From positions 1-8,351 of the forward strand of contig CAIQQL010000033.1 in the NCBI GenBank assembly GCA_903873955.1: 8,351 nucleotides of DNA, given 5' to 3'. Origin of the DNA: an uncultured archaeon (lineage in GTDB: Archaea > Nanobdellota > Nanobdellia > Pacearchaeales > GW2011-AR1). Within the stretch, counting starts at the first letter, position 1, and each line of letters opens with the position of its first letter. The position numbers and the translations under genes were made by a program. Below the pieces are notes generated by a model. It was not told the DNA's origin and made no database searches. It was given only the letters and a program-made list of their open reading frames with translations. Positions 1-6,024 of this stretch are shown one piece after another.

Positions 1-1
1 T

Positions 2-1228
2 CAGGGCTACGGATTCCCTATTGGAGGTGTAGCTGCGTTTGATATAGAAAAAGGAATTGTATCGCCAGGTTCTGTCGGTTACGATATAAATTGTGGAGTC
101 AGACTACTAACGACAAATATAGAAAAAAAGGATTTTATGTTTAAGCGAAGACCCGTCCTTGATGAGATGTATAAGAACATCCCTGCAGGAGTAGGGAAGG
201 ATAGCGAATTCAAGCTCACTCATGAAGAACTAGATGAGGTCTTAAATAAAGGGGCAGCATGGGCTTTAGAGAAAGGATATGCTTTGCCAGAAGATATTGA
301 GCATATAGAAGATCAGGGGTTCATTAAAGGGGCTGATGCAAAGAAAGTAAGTCCTAGAGCAAAAGCAAGGGGCAAGGCCCAGTTAGGGACACTGGGATCA
401 GGCAATCATTTTATTGAAATTCAGGAGGTAGATGAGATATACAATAAGGACATCGCAAAAATATTTGGTATTACGCAGAAGGAGCAGATTGTGATCATGA
501 TCCATTCAGGAAGCAGAGGTTTAGGTCACCAGATAGCTTCGGATTACATCCAGAAGATGGAAAAGGAGTTCGGATTCAAACATTTACCTGATCGTGAGCT
601 AGCCTGTGCGTCATTGAAAGAGCCTCTGGCAAAAGATTATCTGTCAGCCATGGCTGCAGCAGCAAATTTCGCGTTTGTAAATCGTCAACTAATGACCTTT
701 CAGGTAAGAAAAAGTTTCCTGAAATTCTTTGTGAAAGGCAAGGTCAGTCTCCTCTATGACATTGCGCACAATATAGCCAAGTTTGAAGAACATCAATATC
801 AGGGGAGAAATATGACCCTTTGCGTGCATAGAAAAGGAGCCACAAGATCATTCGGTCCAGGAAGAAAAGAGATTCCCGAGATTTACAGAAAGGTGGGGTG
901 CCCAATCTTCTTACCAGGAAGTATGGGTACAGCATCCTACGTCTTGGTCGGGACCAAGAAAGCGGAGGAACTTTCTTTTGGATCAACAGCTCATGGTGCA
1001 GGAAGAAGTAAATCAAGAAGTTTTGCAATCAATAATATTTCCCCGGAAAAGCTTAAGAAGGATCTTGATAAGCAAGACGTTGCATTCAGGGCAGGAAGCA
1101 TAAAGGGACTTCTTGAAGAAGCACCTGAGGCATATAAGGATATTGATGAGATTGCAAGGGTGAGTAATGAGTTGGGGATAGGGAATCTGGTGGCTAGGCT
1201 TAAACCGCTTGCCGTCATGAAAGGTTAA
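2..1228 (+). CDS. rtcB: RtcB 3'-phosphate tRNA/RNA ligase, 5' end cut off by window edge
   Basis: RtcB joins RNA 2',3'-cyclic phosphate or 3'-phosphate ends to 5'-OH ends using GTP and Mn2+. In archaea it ligates tRNA exons after intron removal and repairs broken RNA in the cytoplasm. The reading frame is open from base 2; the first internal ATG at 137 is not the start, because the codons before it encode GYGFPIGGVAAFD and GYDINCGVR, both hallmark RtcB segments. Metal and guanylate residues are all visible: Asp (83-85) and Cys (92-94) of the DINCG motif, GNH (401-409), His in HSGSRGLGH (503-505), His in DIAHN (767-769) and the guanylylated His of HGAGR (992-994). The end, LKPLAVMKG, is the usual RtcB C-terminus. 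By comparison with the 481-residue Pyrococcus horikoshii enzyme about 65-70 N-terminal residues are missing. No archease gene is visible. The identification is very secure. Confidence 0.97.
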   Translation, partial: QGYGFPIGGVAAFDIEKGIVSPGSVGYDINCGVRLLTTNIEKKDFMFKRRPVLDEMYKNIPAGVGKDSEFKLTHEELDEVLNKGAAWALEKGYALPEDIEHIEDQGFIKGADAKKVSPRAKARGKAQLGTLGSGNHFIEIQEVDEIYNKDIAKIFGITQKEQIVIMIHSGSRGLGHQIASDYIQKMEKEFGFKHLPDRELACASLKEPLAKDYLSAMAAAANFAFVNRQLMTFQVRKSFLKFFVKGKVSLLYDIAHNIAKFEEHQYQGRNMTLCVHRKGATRSFGPGRKEIPEIYRKVGCPIFLPGSMGTASYVLVGTKKAEELSFGSTAHGAGRSKSRSFAINNISPEKLKKDLDKQDVAFRAGSIKGLLEEAPEAYKDIDEIARVSNELGIGNLVARLKPLAVMKG

Positions 1229-1245
1229 TCAGAAGTCCACTTTGC

Positions 1246-1259
1246 AAAAATATTAAAAA
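1246..1259 (-). terminator. T-tract terminator of the 45-residue ORF
   Basis: Read on the minus strand, two T5 runs (1255-1259 and 1246-1250) separated by AATA follow the TAG at 1264-1266 within a few bases. Archaeal RNA polymerase stops at such short U-rich tracts. The tract lies in the gap between the convergent ends of rtcB and the small ORF. A small inverted repeat, CCTGA-TCT-TCAGG at 1272-1284, overlaps the last codons of the ORF. No comparable T-tract serves rtcB on the plus strand close to its stop. Confidence 0.55.
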
Positions 1260-1263
1260 GGGC

Positions 1264-1401
1264 CTAAGCCTCCTGATCTTCAGGTAGAAGATGTGAAATA
1301 TCTTGAGGGTTGTTGTCTATTATTAATTCTTTAGACTCTTCATCCAAAGACTTTCCAGCATATTCCCGTAATGAAATGGTTACGCTTTCCAAAGTAGGCA
1401 T
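1264..1401 (-). CDS. small acidic protein of 45 residues, unknown function
   Basis: This short frame runs from ATG at 1401-1399 to TAG at 1266-1264; an in-frame TGA lies directly before the ATG, so the start is fixed. The product begins MPTLESVTISLREYAGKSLD and is rich in Glu and Asp, with a net negative charge, no cysteine, no signal peptide and no membrane segment. I do not recognise a family. Support for a real gene is mainly transcriptional: a perfect archaeal TATA box (TTTATATA, 1429-1422) is centred 24-25 nt before the ATG, the spacing expected for a leaderless mRNA, and T-tracts follow the stop. It is convergent with rtcB and divergent from the ABC transporter. It could be a small regulator or partner of a neighbour, or a chance ORF over a non-coding RNA. 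Confidence 0.5.
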   Translation of the reverse strand: MPTLESVTISLREYAGKSLDEESKELIIDNNPQDISHLLPEDQEA

Positions 1402-1421
1402 TCACTACAAGGGCATGCAAC

Positions 1422-1429
1422 TATATAAA
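1422..1429 (-). promoter_or_regulatory. TATA box for the 45-residue ORF, possibly shared with the ABC gene
   Basis: On the minus strand this reads TTTATATA, the archaeal consensus, preceded by CTCAAAA, which fits a purine/A-rich BRE. Its centre is 24-25 nt before the ATG of the small ORF, so transcription should begin at or within a base or two of that ATG. On the plus strand the same bases read TATATAAA, but they are centred only 18-19 nt before the ABC start at 1444, which is short for a normal TATA-to-start distance. Use in both directions is possible but less well supported. Confidence 0.6.
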
Positions 1430-1443
1430 TTTTGAGAAAGAAC

Positions 1444-3240
1444 ATGGCTCTGAAAAAAATACCAAAGAAAAGAAAGATTGATTTTAAGTACAATCTAAAG
1501 GTTTACGCAGGGTTTGTCTTCAAATACAAGGCTTTGTTATTCGCGATCATCCTTCTTGCATTAGTCTTACAGGCATTGTCATTGGTTGAAAGGTTCTTGT
1601 TTAAAGTAATAATCGATAATGGTACCGCTTTTGAAGCAAAGAATATTTCAAATGAGGCAATCAGCACCATCTTTGTGGGTATAGCGATAGTATACTTGGT
1701 CGCTTCTCTGATCAGAGTGATTGGAAAATGGATCCATCTCCATCTAATAAACAGATTTGACGCTAACCTTATAAGAGACTTAAAACAGAGATTTTTCAAC
1801 CACCTCATCTTTCTCTCGCATAGTTTTCACACTTCTCATAGGACAGGTTCACTAATAGCGCGACTGAGCAGAGGTGCAGGAGCCATCGAAAGGATGAGTG
1901 ATTTTATCATTTTTAACACCCTTCCATTGATTTTTCAACTCGTACTTATCGGCGTGACCCTTGCTTATTTTGATCTTACTTCAGCAGGGATAGTCATTCT
2001 CACTGCAATTGCTTTCATAGGCTATAGCCTCCTCATCATCAAATTGCAAAAGCCAGCCAATCAGAAATTCAATGAGACAGAAGATGTAGAAAAAGCAAAC
2101 ATCTCAGATATTTTTACCAATATAGACTCCATTAAGTATTATGGTAAAGAAGACTCCATTAGAGGCAAGTTTGTGCGTCTCAGTCAAAATACCCGCAATG
2201 CTGCGATACATCACTGGGATTATTTCAGATGGTTTGATGCAGGCCATAATCTTATCCTTTCGTTAGGCACATTTTTCGTAATGTATTTTCCGCTCATGAG
2301 TTTTATACATGGAGAAATGACTTTAGGAACGGTGGTCTTCATTTATACCATGTATGGTAACATATTTGGTTCTCTCTATGGATTTGTGCAAGGTATAAGA
2401 GGATACTATCGCTCACTTGCGGACTTTGATGACCTTTTTCAATATGCCAAGATAGAACAAGAAGTAAAAAATAAGGAAGGGGCTAAAAGCCTCAGCATCA
2501 AAACAGGGTCTATAGAATTCAAAGAGGTTACTTTCAAATATCACCATAGAACAATATTCTCGCACTTTAACCTGAAGATTGAACCGGGAGAGAAAGTTGC
2601 GATAGTAGGCCATTCGGGTAGCGGAAAGACGACTCTGATAAAATTATTGTATCGGTTTTATGACGTAAATGAAGGAGATATCTTGATTGATAACATAAGT
2701 TCTCGTGATGTGAAACAAGAGTCATTACGCTCCGAATTAAGCATTGTTCCCCAAGAAGGGATCCTTTTCGATGACACGATTTACAATAATATCCTATTTT
2801 CAAAACCTAATGCTACCCGGGCAGAGGTCATGCAGGCCATGAAGCTTTCTCAGTTAGACAAGATTGTAAAGATCTTCCCTCTGAAAGAAAGCACCATTGT
2901 GGGAGAAAGAGGAGTAAAGCTGTCTGGAGGAGAGAAACAAAGAGTCTCCATCGCCAGGGCAATACTGGCAAACAAAAGAATCATTGTCTTAGATGAAGCG
3001 ACTTCAGCTTTAGACTCACATACAGAAAATGAGATCCAAAAGGATCTGGAAGACCTCTTGAAAGGCAGGACTTCAATCATTATTGCACATAGACTATCAA
3101 CGATAATGAAAGCAGATAAGATTGTCGTCTTGGATAAAGGCAAGATCGTGCAGATAGGGACTCACAATGAGCTTATCAGGCAACCAGGGACATACAAGAG
3201 TCTCTGGAACTTACAGAAAGGAGGTTATTTACAAGAATAA
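1444..3240 (+). CDS. ABC half-transporter (membrane domain plus ATPase), Atm1/MsbA-like exporter
   Basis: This is a type IV (exporter-fold) ABC half-transporter that would work as a dimer in the cytoplasmic membrane. Numbering from ATG 1444 (598 residues), a basic N-terminus is followed by six membrane segments between about residues 27 and 325, then the ATPase domain: Walker A GHSGSGKT (389-396, Lys395), Q-loop Gln437, signature LSGGEKQ (493-499), Walker B ending Asp517-Glu518, and H-loop His549. All catalytic residues are intact. The ATPase stretch around LFDDTIYNNI and TIVGERGVKLSGGEKQ resembles Atm1/ABCB7-type exporters, but substrate cannot be read from sequence. A TTG at 1432 is an alternative start four codons upstream; I prefer ATG 1444 because TTG lies only three bases past the TATA-like element. 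No Shine-Dalgarno motif is seen. Length is normal for the family. It is divergent from the 45-residue ORF. Confidence 0.93.
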   Translation: MALKKIPKKRKIDFKYNLKVYAGFVFKYKALLFAIILLALVLQALSLVERFLFKVIIDNGTAFEAKNISNEAISTIFVGIAIVYLVASLIRVIGKWIHLHLINRFDANLIRDLKQRFFNHLIFLSHSFHTSHRTGSLIARLSRGAGAIERMSDFIIFNTLPLIFQLVLIGVTLAYFDLTSAGIVILTAIAFIGYSLLIIKLQKPANQKFNETEDVEKANISDIFTNIDSIKYYGKEDSIRGKFVRLSQNTRNAAIHHWDYFRWFDAGHNLILSLGTFFVMYFPLMSFIHGEMTLGTVVFIYTMYGNIFGSLYGFVQGIRGYYRSLADFDDLFQYAKIEQEVKNKEGAKSLSIKTGSIEFKEVTFKYHHRTIFSHFNLKIEPGEKVAIVGHSGSGKTTLIKLLYRFYDVNEGDILIDNISSRDVKQESLRSELSIVPQEGILFDDTIYNNILFSKPNATRAEVMQAMKLSQLDKIVKIFPLKESTIVGERGVKLSGGEKQRVSIARAILANKRIIVLDEATSALDSHTENEIQKDLEDLLKGRTSIIIAHRLSTIMKADKIVVLDKGKIVQIGTHNELIRQPGTYKSLWNLQKGGYLQE

Positions 3241-3319
3241 TCCCTCTGAATATATCAAAATAGACTAGTTCACTAAACTTCTCCGCTAAAGCCCGTTCAA
3301 AAGTCTACCAAAGAAGAGC

Positions 3320-3324
3320 TTTTT
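3320..3324 (+). terminator. T5 tract after the ABC gene
   Basis: A TTTTT run in GAGCTTTTTATTG lies about 80 nt after the ABC stop codon and before the convergent cysteine-rich gene ends. It is the first T-tract on this strand in the gap and is a plausible archaeal terminator. There is no strong hairpin. Confidence 0.35.
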
Positions 3325-3350
3325 ATTGATGTTTCATCGATAAGCCTATG

Positions 3351-3394
3351 AAAAAGAGGATGAAAGTATGCATTTTAAAAAGAATAGATAAAAA
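3351..3394 (-). terminator. triple T5-tract terminator of the cysteine-rich protein gene
   Basis: On the minus strand three T5 runs (3394-3390, 3381-3377, 3355-3351) follow the TAG at 3407-3405. This array of U-tracts fits archaeal termination. Read on the other strand, the same A-runs give the lysine-rich beginning of a spurious plus-strand ORF starting at 3348. Confidence 0.55.
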
Positions 3395-3404
3395 GATGTT
3401 TCTT

Positions 3405-4679
3405 CTACTTGCACTTGAACTGACATTTGTTCTTCACGCAGGCAGATACTACGTTTTGCGTAGAACTGCATTGTTTTTTGGCAACAATTCCGGATGCAGT
3501 CAGAGTAATCCAACGCTGTTTGTCAGTCACATTACCACCTAGCAGTTTATCAGTAGGATTACAATCAGCATCAGAACAACATCCAGGATTTTCCTTGCTG
3601 CCCCCCGCCAGTACATCTCTTTGACCACTAGCACCACCAGAACTGTCACAGCAAGCTTCAACCGTAGAGTTTAAGGTCCATCCGCCACAGCAAGAGAGAG
3701 TGTTTGATCCAACCGTAGAAGGCAGACTGTTAGAGCTGCAGCAAATTTCAGAGGCAGGATCATAAGGATAGACTCGATAAAAACTAGAAGTTGGCCCACA
3801 ACAGGACAGACCAGCACCACCCTCGACTGCTCCTAAACCACGATTGTTAACACAACAGGTCTGAGATTTTGGATTGTAGGCATAAATGCTAGTGAAGTAT
3901 GTGCCACAGCAAGACAATCCAGATCCATCAAGGACCTTAACTCCCCCATCACTGGCAAGACAGCAGGTCTGAAATCCAGGATCATAAAACTGAGCACCAT
4001 AGGCCCCAATAGTCCCACAAAGAGCGCTAACACCCTTCACCCCAGTACCCAAACAGGCTAACTTAGCATCGGCATAACTAGCAGCAGTAAAAATATTTCC
4101 CCACATTTCAGCAGTCGTAAAATCTTTAGGATTTCCAGACGCATCAACATCATGGACCCATTTTACCTTATTATTAGCGGCGACGCCTAAGAAGACAGGA
4201 ATAACTGTTGAAGGAAGATTTTTTGGATTGGCATCGATAGACCCGCAGACCAAATGCCCCTGAAGACGTGGAAAAACAAACTTGACATTACTCAAGGTGA
4301 ATTGACCAGGCTGCGCAATAGTAGTTGTGGCGGTTATTGCAGTGTCTTGTGGATAAGGCGGCCAGTTGTAAGTAATCGTGAAAGGACCCTTATTTTTACA
4401 ATCTCCTGTCCCAACAAGGGTGCCTACAATATTAAATGGCACAGAGTCCATAGGGCTTGAAGAGGTATAGACATTGGTTATAGAGACGCTGCAGGGTTTT
4501 GAGGAAGATGCTGGAGGAGAAGCAAATAGATTGTTTGAATCAGAAAAGTAGTTGAGATAAATAAGCACTAAAATACCAAGAAAAACGATGACCCCTAAAA
4601 CAAGAAGGACAATAAACTTTGAATTTGAAGAAGTTCTAGTCTTTTTTTCAACACGGTTCCTAACCCCTCTTTTAACCAT
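3405..4679 (-). CDS. membrane-anchored cysteine-rich protein with galaxin-like dicysteine repeats
   Basis: The 424-residue product has a basic cytoplasmic tip (1-20), one strong hydrophobic segment (about 21-43) acting as an uncleaved signal anchor, then an exported region. Residues about 60-165 are Ser/Thr/Val-rich and beta-like, possibly an Ig-like fold. Residues 221-373 hold eight Cys-Cys pairs at 239, 257, 275, 293, 313, 330, 343 and 367; the first four are exactly 18 residues apart. Pairs alternate between Y-D/N-P-x-x-Q/E-x-CC and LSCCG, the pattern known from galaxins, proteins of coral skeletons and other animal secretions. All 26 cysteines lie outside the membrane, so disulfide cross-linking is likely. 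A tail (374-424) has four more cysteines. ATG 4679 is chosen because a TATA box sits 25 nt before it. A surface or envelope structural role is inferred; similarity to galaxin may be convergent. Confidence 0.85.
   Translation of the reverse strand: MVKRGVRNRVEKKTRTSSNSKFIVLLVLGVIVFLGILVLIYLNYFSDSNNLFASPPASSSKPCSVSITNVYTSSSPMDSVPFNIVGTLVGTGDCKNKGPFTITYNWPPYPQDTAITATTTIAQPGQFTLSNVKFVFPRLQGHLVCGSIDANPKNLPSTVIPVFLGVAANNKVKWVHDVDASGNPKDFTTAEMWGNIFTAASYADAKLACLGTGVKGVSALCGTIGAYGAQFYDPGFQTCCLASDGGVKVLDGSGLSCCGTYFTSIYAYNPKSQTCCVNNRGLGAVEGGAGLSCCGPTSSFYRVYPYDPASEICCSSNSLPSTVGSNTLSCCGGWTLNSTVEACCDSSGGASGQRDVLAGGSKENPGCCSDADCNPTDKLLGGNVTDKQRWITLTASGIVAKKQCSSTQNVVSACVKNKCQFKCK
3576..4019 (-). repeat. diverged 108-bp tandem repeats encoding 36-residue dicysteine units
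   Basis: The coding sequence repeats with a period of about 108 bp (36 residues, two Cys-Cys pairs). The base identity is low overall, but fragments survive: CAGGTCTGA on the plus strand occurs at 3856-3864 and 3964-3972, exactly 108 bases apart. At protein level the units read YDPGFQTCC, YNPKSQTCC, YDPASEICC and a degenerate LNSTVEACC, each followed by a second CC, which in the first three units is in the form SCCG. The first units are the most regular and the last the most altered, suggesting old internal duplication followed by drift. Confidence 0.75.
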
Positions 4680-4700
4680 GACCCTTAAAAAACCCAGAGG

Positions 4701-4708
4701 TATATAAA
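4701..4708 (-). promoter_or_regulatory. TATA box of the galaxin-like gene
   Basis: The minus strand reads TTTATATA, centred 25-26 nt before the ATG at 4679. With this spacing transcription should start at the ATG, giving a leaderless message; there is no Shine-Dalgarno motif in the gap. Confidence 0.7.
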
Positions 4709-4717
4709 GATTCCTTC

Positions 4718-4723
4718 AAAAAA
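4718..4723 (-). terminator. T6 tract between the HD gene and the galaxin-like gene
   Basis: The minus strand has TTTTTT about 45 nt after the HD gene stop and just before the TATA box of the next gene. It would separate the two codirectional genes into independent transcripts, in keeping with the separate promoter at 4701-4708. Confidence 0.5.
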
Positions 4724-4767
4724 GCAAGCGGTCACCCATTATATAGAAGATTATAAAGCAGCTAAAT

Positions 4768-5376
4768 TTAGAAACTCTTCTTTCCCAAATCAATGTCAGG
4801 TATGTACTTAAGATCGCTCCACCAGGCAGTGCTTTTCGTGACGGTCAGTGAAGAAAAAAGCTTTTTTGCACTTTCTGTTTTGAGCGCTTTTTCTATGTTG
4901 ACTAACCAATTCTGCATAGCGATACCTTTTTCTATCGCTTCCTTTGCAGCAAAAGCAGCCTCAAGATAGTCTGCATCCTTGCAGATGACCGCCTCTTTCG
5001 TGGACTTGTCCATAAATGCAGTATTGAGTTCCGTCAGTTCAGCGGCAACATCTCCTGGAAGGAGCTTCATCTGGTCAGTAAAGGCCTCCCGCTCAGCTTT
5101 CTTGTTATCAAGATATCTTGCAGCGACCTTATTGAGCTCAAGGATACGAGCTTCAGGTAAGTCGTGGAAGAGCAGCGTCTTAAGCACTTTGTTTTCATCG
5201 ACCCCCTCAAGTTTTGCGAGCACATAACCTATAAGCATTGCGCGGAACACATGGTCAGAAACATGCTCTCCATCACGATTGTTTACGAGAAGGTCTCCGC
5301 TGCGCTTGAGGCGTGTGAGCATTCCTGCTTCATAGACAAGGTTTGTAATATCAGGATAATTTCCCGTGTCAGACAT
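4768..5376 (-). CDS. HD-domain phosphohydrolase, YfbR/HDDC2-type 5'-deoxynucleotidase
   Basis: The 202-residue protein is a cytoplasmic HD-superfamily metal-dependent phosphohydrolase. Known relatives (YfbR, human HDDC2) remove phosphate from deoxynucleoside 5'-monophosphates. The metal ligands are visible: His42 in EHVSDH, His71-Asp72 in LLFHDLPEA and Asp134 in CKDADYLEAAF. Glu76 of the HDxxE stretch is also conserved in this family. The N-terminal MLTRLKRSG segment and the LLPGDVAAEL segment match the HDDC2-like arrangement, and length is typical (about 190-210). The C-terminal 40 residues, with KSTAWWSDLKY, are less familiar. ATG 5376 is supported by a TATA-like box centred 25-26 nt upstream and no Shine-Dalgarno motif. 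A T6 tract follows, so it appears to be a single-gene unit. The superfamily is certain, the exact substrate inferred. Confidence 0.88.
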   Translation of the reverse strand: MSDTGNYPDITNLVYEAGMLTRLKRSGDLLVNNRDGEHVSDHVFRAMLIGYVLAKLEGVDENKVLKTLLFHDLPEARILELNKVAARYLDNKKAEREAFTDQMKLLPGDVAAELTELNTAFMDKSTKEAVICKDADYLEAAFAAKEAIEKGIAMQNWLVNIEKALKTESAKKLFSSLTVTKSTAWWSDLKYIPDIDLGKKSF

Positions 5377-5397
5377 ATTTTAAAAACGTCCATCTTC

Positions 5398-5405
5398 TAT
5401 TTAAT
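5398..5405 (-). promoter_or_regulatory. TATA-like box of the HD gene
   Basis: The minus strand reads ATTAAATA preceded by CCAAAAC (BRE-like), centred 25-26 nt before the ATG at 5376. This is the same distance as for the galaxin-like gene and predicts a leaderless transcript. A 6-bp inverted repeat (TGGCTT-N7-AAGCCA, 5410-5428) sits directly upstream of the BRE. Confidence 0.6.
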
Positions 5406-5513
5406 GTTTTGGCTTTTCGGCTAAGCCACCAATACTTCAAGACTGATGCGGGAGGCAATCATCATATTTCACACAAATCAGAGAATTCCCTGCAAGATGC
5501 CAAAATGCTATAG

Positions 5514-5584
5514 TGGACCTGCCGAGAATTGAACTCGGATCTCATCCATGCGAAGGATGCATTCTGCCGTTATACTACAGGCCC
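5514..5584 (-). tRNA. tRNA-Ala, anticodon CGC
   Basis: Read on the minus strand the 71-nt gene folds as a tRNA: acceptor GGGCCTG with CAGGTCC, anticodon stem CATCC with GGATG around the loop TTCGCAT (anticodon CGC), and T arm CCGAG-TTCAATT-CTCGG. The acceptor stem carries G3-U70 and discriminator A73, the alanine identity elements, which agrees with the anticodon; it decodes GCG. CCA is not encoded and there is no intron. The D arm (GTAT...GAAT) is weak: an A-A mismatch and two G-U pairs among its four positions. The variable loop is 4 nt. Confidence 0.92.
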
Positions 5585-5608
5585 TTGTCCTAACCACGAA
5601 ATAAGCTC

Positions 5609-5616
5609 TTATAATT
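5609..5616 (-). promoter_or_regulatory. probable TATA box of the tRNA-Ala gene
   Basis: The minus strand reads AATTATAA, centred about 28 nt before the mature tRNA 5' end, so transcription would start a couple of bases upstream of G1 with a very short leader to be trimmed. The match to consensus is moderate. Confidence 0.45.
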
Positions 5617-5681
5617 CTAACGATTCATTCGCAGGAAACGATAGGATTAAGTACTCAAAAAAGGTTAATTAACAGTCTTAA

Positions 5682-5712
5682 GAAATTTAAAATAGAAAAA
5701 TTTTTAAATTTC
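5682..5712 (+). promoter_or_regulatory. perfect 11-bp inverted repeat upstream of groES, candidate operator
   Basis: GAAATTTAAAA (5682-5692) is repeated in inverted form as TTTTAAATTTC (5702-5712) with a 9-nt spacer. It ends 7 bases before the TATA-like box at 5720-5727, so a protein bound here would touch the BRE/TFB region. The geometry recalls the bacterial CIRCE element of groESL operons (9-bp arms, 9-nt spacer), but the sequence is quite different. The arms are AT-rich, which makes chance occurrence easier. Confidence 0.4.
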
Positions 5713-5719
5713 AAATTGA

Positions 5720-5727
5720 CTAAATAA
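5720..5727 (+). promoter_or_regulatory. TATA-like box of the groES-groEL operon
   Basis: CTAAATAA is centred 25-26 nt before the groES ATG, the same placement as for other genes here, and predicts a leaderless transcript. An alternative is TTTTTAAA at 5701-5708, which would give a leader of about 18 nt; that leader has no Shine-Dalgarno motif, which favours the first reading. Confidence 0.5.
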
Positions 5728-5748
5728 TTTACCGATACCTAAAATAAC

Positions 5749-6024
5749 ATGAACATCATCCCAATAGGCGAGCGCGTCCTTATCAAGACTGAAAAACCAA
5801 AAGAAGAAAGGACAAAAACTGGGCTTTTTATTCCAAAATCGACAAATGAAAAGAAAGAAGGGACTATAATTGAGGTTGGATTGGACAAGAATGGCCATCC
5901 TCTCCCTCTAGTAAAAGGGGACAAGGTAATCTATGGAGGATACAGCTCTGAAGAGATTGAGGTTAACGGTGAAAAACACGTGATTGTAGAATTTAAGGAC
6001 ATAGTCGCTAAAATAAAACCATGA
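5749..6024 (+). CDS. groES: GroES co-chaperonin (10 kDa, group I)
   Basis: GroES forms a seven-membered lid on GroEL and closes the folding chamber in the cytoplasm. The 91-residue product is slightly short of the usual 94-100. It opens MNIIPIGERVLIKTEKPKEE, the GroES N-terminal strand, followed by the mobile loop that contacts GroEL, here with TKTGLFIP in place of the common GGIVLP. Then come GTIIEVG, VKGDKVIYGGYSSEEIEVNGE and the C-terminal IVEFKDIVAKIKP, all in the expected order. The stop TGA (6022-6024) overlaps the groEL start ATG (6021-6023), so the two are translationally coupled. No Shine-Dalgarno motif precedes ATG 5749. The family is bacterial in origin and found in only some archaea, so ancient transfer is likely, but promoter style now matches the neighbours. 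Confidence 0.95.
   Translation: MNIIPIGERVLIKTEKPKEERTKTGLFIPKSTNEKKEGTIIEVGLDKNGHPLPLVKGDKVIYGGYSSEEIEVNGEKHVIVEFKDIVAKIKP

Noticed and set aside
137..139. ATG at 137 as the start of rtcB
   Set aside because: The frame is open to the left edge and the 45 codons before it encode essential RtcB motifs including the metal-binding Cys.
3348..3542. Plus-strand ORF of 64 residues with a lysine-rich start and a hydrophobic stretch that resembles a signal peptide
   Set aside because: All but its first 19 codons lie antisense to the well-supported cysteine-rich gene, and its lysine codons come from the A-runs that form that gene's terminator.
5704..5924. Two overlapping minus-strand ORFs of about 61-64 residues opposite groES
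   Set aside because: They are antisense to the conserved groES frame, overlap the promoter region, and have no recognisable content.
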